From the NCBI RefSeq assembly GCF_001632805.1, contig NZ_CP007220.1, positions 2,418,001 to 2,482,000 of the forward strand: DNA of 64,000 nucleotides. The letters are read 5' to 3'. Position 1 is the first letter of the stretch, and each line of letters opens with the position of its first letter. The stretch comes from Mycobacteroides chelonae CCUG 47445. Lineage in GTDB: Bacteria > Actinomycetota > Actinomycetes > Mycobacteriales > Mycobacteriaceae. Below are positions 60,545-64,000 of this stretch, one piece after another. Under the pieces are notes generated by a model. The model made no database searches, was not told the origin of the DNA, and worked only from the letters and a program-made list of their open reading frames with translations. Made by a program: the position numbers and the translations under genes.

Positions 60545-60823
60545 CAAGGTGGAGTGATCTCCGAATCGATCACTAAGCGCCACAAGCAACTGGTCCAGTG
60601 CGGCCAGCTCGGCGCGTTTGGCACCGACGAGCCGGTGCAGGCGCGAGAGGCTTGATGGCTTGCCGCTCTGTCTTCTGCGCTCCAGGGAAGCCACGTGGTC
60701 GTCGAGTTCCCGCAGAGCTACCGCGCGTAGCTCGCCGAGGACATCCTGGTAGTACTGCGCCTGACGCAGATCCGCGCTCCGACCAGGAAGGATCGGATCG
60801 ACGACCTTGATCAGGCTGCTCAC
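60533..60823 (-). CDS. Small helical protein of unknown function
   Basis: This 96-residue protein has a helical, charged middle (LRAVALRELDDHVASLERRR, KRAELAALDQLLVALSDRFG), possibly a coiled coil. Related small mycobacterial proteins exist but carry no function. The GTG at 60823 is chosen as the family-like start SSLIKVVDPILPG. The 3' end overlaps the LLM monooxygenase by 12 bases (convergent). Confidence 0.55.
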   Translation of the reverse strand: MSSLIKVVDPILPGRSADLRQAQYYQDVLGELRAVALRELDDHVASLERRRQSGKPSSLSRLHRLVGAKRAELAALDQLLVALSDRFGDHSTLSAG

Positions 60824-60986
60824 GGTGCACCGCCCATGTTGCCTCCGGGTGTCGCTTTCATGCGCACACGCTAGGGCCGCACAATTTCCCGGACGCTGCC
60901 CCCAATTCACCGGGACATCTCAATCTGTTCACACTTCGCTGGCCGCCCACTGTGAGATGGGTGTCGAACCACGAGGCGGGTGGGGG
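60824..60986. other. Intergenic stretch, no feature seen
   Basis: These 163 bases lie between the small helical protein gene and the end of the heme-protein gene. I see no coding potential, no clear dyad and no strong hairpin. Confidence 0.5.
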
Positions 60987-61823
60987 TCAGGCGGCGTCCG
61001 GCAATGAGGCAATCATGTGTTCCCACGCCTGATGAAGCCGGGGCGTGATCGGTCCGGTTTGCGTGATGGTGGTGACGCACCGATGGCTGTGGTCGTAGAG
61101 CTCAACCGACGATGTCAGGCCCTGGGTACCGTGCGCATGTGTCACCCAGGACTCCGCGATGAACACCGGATCCATGGCATACCGCGAGGCCCCGAAGATG
61201 ACAGCGATGTGTGCGCCGGCCTGTTCGACCATTGCCGCGTGGCCGCGGTGCAGCTGCACGCAGCCGCCGCCGGGGACGGCGATCGTGAAAGGCATGTCCA
61301 CGTCCACGATGTGAGCCAGCAGATGGGGGATGACCTGCGAATCGATCTTGCGGGCGCCGGTGAACGGGAGCACCCGATAACGCCCGGGAGTGAGAGCGTC
61401 AAGGTGGGTGAGCTGATCGGTGTCATGCCAATTGACGTCGGACCAATCGGTGACGGGGAACGCCTCGGGGATCGCCGCCGGTGCCAGTTCGAGGGCGCTG
61501 ATCGTCAGGCGGTCCGAAAGCGGGGTCAGGTACGCGCGGTGCGTGCCGGTCTCGGCGACCATCGTCAGTGCTCGCGGTGCTAGGAAGGCATCGCGGACAA
61601 GTGCAGGGTTAAGCCGAAGTGCGATGTACTCGTCGTCGCAGCACAGTGCTTCACCGGGGAAGGCGGGTTCCAGGTACTCGCCGGTGTGGCTGATCAGGGC
61701 CGCATCGTTGGCGGTCACGGCCACCACCGTGCCAAGGGCGGGGAGCGCCTCGGCAATGGCGTTGGGCCCCGCCACGATTCGTCGGGCGGGGCAGTGTTCG
61801 CAGCGCCGGCCGTCAGTACACAT
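60987..61823 (-). CDS. HemS/ChuX-like heme-utilisation protein
   Basis: This 278-residue protein has a C-terminal half that matches the HemS/HmuS/ChuX fold, which binds heme or degrades it in Gram-negatives. Examples are PGGGCVQLHRGHAAMVEQAG, YAMDPVFIAESWVTHAHG and TSSVELYDHSHRC. The N-terminal half is a diverged copy. It opens with MCTDGRRCEHCPARR, a CxxC-like cluster rarely seen in the family. The ATG lies 11 bases inside the diflavin reductase gene, so the two are translationally coupled. Heme binding or breakdown with reductase electrons is likely but inferred. Confidence 0.75.
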   Translation of the reverse strand: MCTDGRRCEHCPARRIVAGPNAIAEALPALGTVVAVTANDAALISHTGEYLEPAFPGEALCCDDEYIALRLNPALVRDAFLAPRALTMVAETGTHRAYLTPLSDRLTISALELAPAAIPEAFPVTDWSDVNWHDTDQLTHLDALTPGRYRVLPFTGARKIDSQVIPHLLAHIVDVDMPFTIAVPGGGCVQLHRGHAAMVEQAGAHIAVIFGASRYAMDPVFIAESWVTHAHGTQGLTSSVELYDHSHRCVTTITQTGPITPRLHQAWEHMIASLPDAA

Positions 61824-63555
61824 CGCGGACGTACCGCTTCTCCCGCTTGAGGGTGTTGACGTATTCGGACGCCTCGTCGGGACTGAATCCGCCGTGCTCA
61901 CCGACGATCTCGTGCAGCGCCTTGTCCACATCCTTGGCCATGCGCGTGGCATCGCCACATACGTAGAAGTGCCCGCCATCTTGGAGCCATGCGAACAGAT
62001 CCTGGCCGTGCTCGCGCATCCGCGTCTGCACGTAGATCTTCTCTGCCTGATCACGCGAGAAGGCCAGATCGAGTCGGTTGAGGAGGCCGGACGTGTGCCA
62101 GCCGTCGAGCTCGTGCTCGTAGATGTAGTCGTGGTCCCGGTGCTGGTCACCGAAGAACAGCCAGTTGCGGCCGCTGGCACCGCGCTGCTCACGTTCTTGC
62201 AGGAACGCCCGGAACGGTGCCACGCCGGTACCGGGTCCGACCATGATCATCGGCGCATCGTCATCGCTCGGGACCCGGAAGGACTTGTTGGGCTGCAGGA
62301 AGATTCGGGCATTGCTGCCACGATCTGCCAAGAAGGTGGAACACACCCCGCCGCGTTCACGGCCCAAGCTTTGGTACCGGACACTGGCTACCGTCAAGTG
62401 GATGCGCTCTGGGTGAGCCAATGCGCTGGAAGAGATCGAGTAGGCGCGGTGCTGTAGCGGTTTGAGCAGCCCCATGAACTCTTCCAGGCTTAGCGCATCC
62501 CCGCCGATGCGCAGGATGTCGAGGATGTCCTTGCCGTACAGCCAGGCATCCAGCACCTCCTTGACACCACCCCGCAGTGCATGCGAGAACTCCTCGCTCT
62601 CCGCCCGGCTTTCCACCTCGCTCAACAAGTCTCGTGACGGGGCGCTGATCTCGTAGCGTGTGCCCAGCAGTTCACCCAGGGGCTCACCGTCGACCAGGGT
62701 CTCTGTGGAGACACGGAAGTGATCCGCGATCGCCGCTACCAGTGTCGGATCGTTCTCCGCGATGACCGCGAGCGCGTCGCCCGCCTCGTAGGTGATCCCG
62801 CTGTCCGCGAGCGCGAACTCGAAGTGCCGGATCTCCTTGTCAGAGCCCGCGCGTGAGAGCAGCCGGTTGACCCGTACCTCTGCGGGAAACGGATTCTTGC
62901 GGGTCCATCCGGAGCGCACCACGGTGCTTGGCGGGGGAGTTCCAGGGGTGCCGCTGGCTCCGGCCAGGGTGACCAGGCTCGCGACTGCGCCCTGGACCCA
63001 TTCGGCGGCCTGCGCCTCATAGTCGATGTCGCAGTCGGCGCGTCCGACCACCCGACTCGCACCGAGCTGTTCGAGCCGGGTGTCGATGAGCTTGCCTGCT
63101 TGACAGAAGCCGTCGTAACTGGTGTCGCCGAGGGCGAGCACACCGTAGGACACCCCTTCGAGGCGGGGCGCCAATGTTGAAGACAGTGCATCCCAGAACA
63201 GTTCGGCGTTATCGGGCATCTCGCCCTCGCCGTAGGTGGACGTGACGATGAGGACGTACTTCAGCCCGGCGAGCTGATCGAGCGCTATCTCCTCGAGGCC
63301 GCTGACCGTCACGTCGAACCCCTGAGCCTTGGCCGCGGCGGCAGCGTCACCCGCCACGATCTCGGCATTGCCGGTCTGGGTGCCGTACAGGATGCGCAGT
63401 GGCGGACGGGGAGCTGCGAGGTCTGCGGAGGCCGCCGGTGGTGGCGTTGCCAGGTTCATGGCGAGACGGGAGTGCAGTCCCGCCAGGAAGCCGGAGAGCC
63501 AGGCGCGCTGGTCCTCGTTGAATGGGGCGTCTTCGGGAATGTAGGCGATCTTCAT
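61813..63555 (-). CDS. Stand-alone diflavin reductase (sulfite-reductase flavoprotein type)
   Basis: This 580-residue NADPH diflavin reductase has an N-terminal APFNEDQRAWLSGFLAGL segment and an FMN flavodoxin domain from about 52 (LRILYGTQTGNAE, STYGEGEMPDNAELFWDAL). A CPR-like FAD/NADPH module follows with RAYSISSS, GPGTGVAPFRAF and the terminal RYVRDVY. It is clearly related to the C-terminal half of the nitrate reductase at 16765-20613, including the identical last seven residues. It lies between a partial unknown gene (seven bases upstream) and the HemS-like gene, so it probably powers one or both. Confidence 0.92.
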   Translation of the reverse strand: MKIAYIPEDAPFNEDQRAWLSGFLAGLHSRLAMNLATPPPAASADLAAPRPPLRILYGTQTGNAEIVAGDAAAAAKAQGFDVTVSGLEEIALDQLAGLKYVLIVTSTYGEGEMPDNAELFWDALSSTLAPRLEGVSYGVLALGDTSYDGFCQAGKLIDTRLEQLGASRVVGRADCDIDYEAQAAEWVQGAVASLVTLAGASGTPGTPPPSTVVRSGWTRKNPFPAEVRVNRLLSRAGSDKEIRHFEFALADSGITYEAGDALAVIAENDPTLVAAIADHFRVSTETLVDGEPLGELLGTRYEISAPSRDLLSEVESRAESEEFSHALRGGVKEVLDAWLYGKDILDILRIGGDALSLEEFMGLLKPLQHRAYSISSSALAHPERIHLTVASVRYQSLGRERGGVCSTFLADRGSNARIFLQPNKSFRVPSDDDAPMIMVGPGTGVAPFRAFLQEREQRGASGRNWLFFGDQHRDHDYIYEHELDGWHTSGLLNRLDLAFSRDQAEKIYVQTRMREHGQDLFAWLQDGGHFYVCGDATRMAKDVDKALHEIVGEHGGFSPDEASEYVNTLKREKRYVRDVY

Positions 63556-63562
63556 GGCTTCT

Positions 63563-64000
63563 TCACGTGGTCTGAAGGGACGGTCCGGACAGGGCGACGA
63601 CAGGTAACGCTTGATGTGCGAACAGCTCTTCGAAGGAGGGCAGACGGCCGATCTTGTCCCGGTTTTTGTTGCTCTGGTACAGGATCCAGCCGTAGGTTCC
63701 CGGGCTGTCCATCGACAAGACGTTGCGTTGGCTCAGCGCCTCCTTGTAATCGTTGAGGCGCTTGTCCGCGATGAGCACGGCCAGGTCCTCATCGCTATGT
63801 CCGTCGATCGCCTCCCGTGCATACTTCTGCAGCTTCTGGATCAAGAAGAAGTCTTCGGTGAGTACGAGATTGCGCACCGCCTTGCCGATCCGGGGGTCGG
63901 TGACATCGGTGACGTTCGGCATTCTGGACAGCGCGAGCTGCTGGGCCATGTTCAGCACCGTGTAGGTGTTCAGCAGCGCGTACATCCCCTCGGTATCGGT
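63563..64000 (-). CDS. Unrecognised protein, 5' end outside window
   Basis: This is the C-terminal 145 residues of a protein that continues past the window edge. It is helical, with segments MYALLNTYTVLNMAQQLALSRM, ARNLVLTEDFFLIQ-type (here AVRNLVLTEDFFLIQKLQ), KYAREAIDGHSDEDLAVLIADKR and LPSFEELFAHQALPVVALSG. I do not recognise the family. It ends seven bases before the diflavin reductase start, so it is likely a partner or the enzyme that receives its electrons. Reading the upstream part would settle its identity. Confidence 0.7.
   Translation of the reverse strand, partial: TDTEGMYALLNTYTVLNMAQQLALSRMPNVTDVTDPRIGKAVRNLVLTEDFFLIQKLQKYAREAIDGHSDEDLAVLIADKRLNDYKEALSQRNVLSMDSPGTYGWILYQSNKNRDKIGRLPSFEELFAHQALPVVALSGPSLQTT

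Overview
The window is high-GC actinobacterial DNA and looks like a chromosomal segment of a rapidly growing mycobacterium, most likely the Mycobacteroides abscessus-chelonae clade. That placement is inferred from gene content. Supporting genes are an Apa-like Ala/Pro-rich antigen, a furA-katG pair, a RipD-like NlpC/P60 protein with a lost catalytic Cys, PknH-type sensor lipoproteins, F420/LLM oxidoreductases, mycothiol-type DinB-fold proteins and many GTG starts with ATGA/GTGA overlaps. Coding density is very high. No stretch over 300 bases lacks a gene; the longest gap is about 240 bases (52471-52714). I saw no rRNA, tRNA, insertion sequence, phage gene or CRISPR array.

Layout. 1-3.6 kb: end of a PaaI-type thioesterase, then four tandem paralogous sensor lipoproteins on the minus strand. 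3.7-8.1 kb: urease operon ureABCFGD without ureE. 8.1-12.1 kb: type II NADH dehydrogenase, a DinB-fold protein, an LLM oxidoreductase and an SDR-like protein. 12.3-15 kb: modABC molybdate importer. 15.1-20.6 kb: Apa-like antigen, a GlsB/YeaQ membrane protein and a 1282-residue nitrate reductase fused to a diflavin reductase (NasN type). 20.7-24.7 kb: overlapping fluoride-channel genes behind a possible fluoride riboswitch, a universal stress protein, two tandem GNAT proteins with a shared C-terminal extension, and a DUF6194 protein. 24.8-32.3 kb: cinA, an HD-domain protein, a GlxA-type regulator, pirin, TetR, DUF4345, an LLM enzyme, and a VOC-ArsR-SRPBCC operon with a clear operator. 32.3-39.3 kb: surface hydrolase, membrane protein, secreted protein, SGNH hydrolase, HAD phosphatase, exported berberine-bridge-type flavoprotein, MBL protein and SRPBCC protein.

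39.3-44.5 kb: a TetR regulator with an operator faces a five-gene operon (DUF4242 protein, acyl-CoA-dehydrogenase-like flavoprotein, ABC ATPase, binding protein, permease), followed by a small Trp/Cys repeat secreted protein. 44.5-47.6 kb: an enoyl-CoA hydratase-TetR pair facing an orphan cytochrome b of the bc1 type, with stacked TAGTAG dyads between them. 47.6-51.7 kb: an RNase Sa-like lipoprotein overlapping a barstar inhibitor gene, then katG, furA and a MarR regulator. 51.8-57.8 kb: GNAT protein, RipD-like protein, SRPBCC protein, FhuF-type Fe-S protein, flavin monooxygenase, a small exported protein and others. 57.8-64 kb: an MFS transporter coupled to an LLM monooxygenase, then a minus-strand operon of a partial unknown gene, a stand-alone diflavin reductase and a HemS/ChuX-like heme protein.

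Working links. ModABC would supply molybdenum to the nearby nitrate reductase. Urease and nitrate reductase are both nitrogen-acquisition functions. The reductase half of the nitrate reductase and the stand-alone reductase at 61.8 kb are clearly related. The most interesting loci are the RNase Sa lipoprotein/barstar pair, the TetR-controlled DUF4242/flavoprotein/ABC operon, the orphan cytochrome b locus and the diflavin reductase/heme-protein operon at the right edge.
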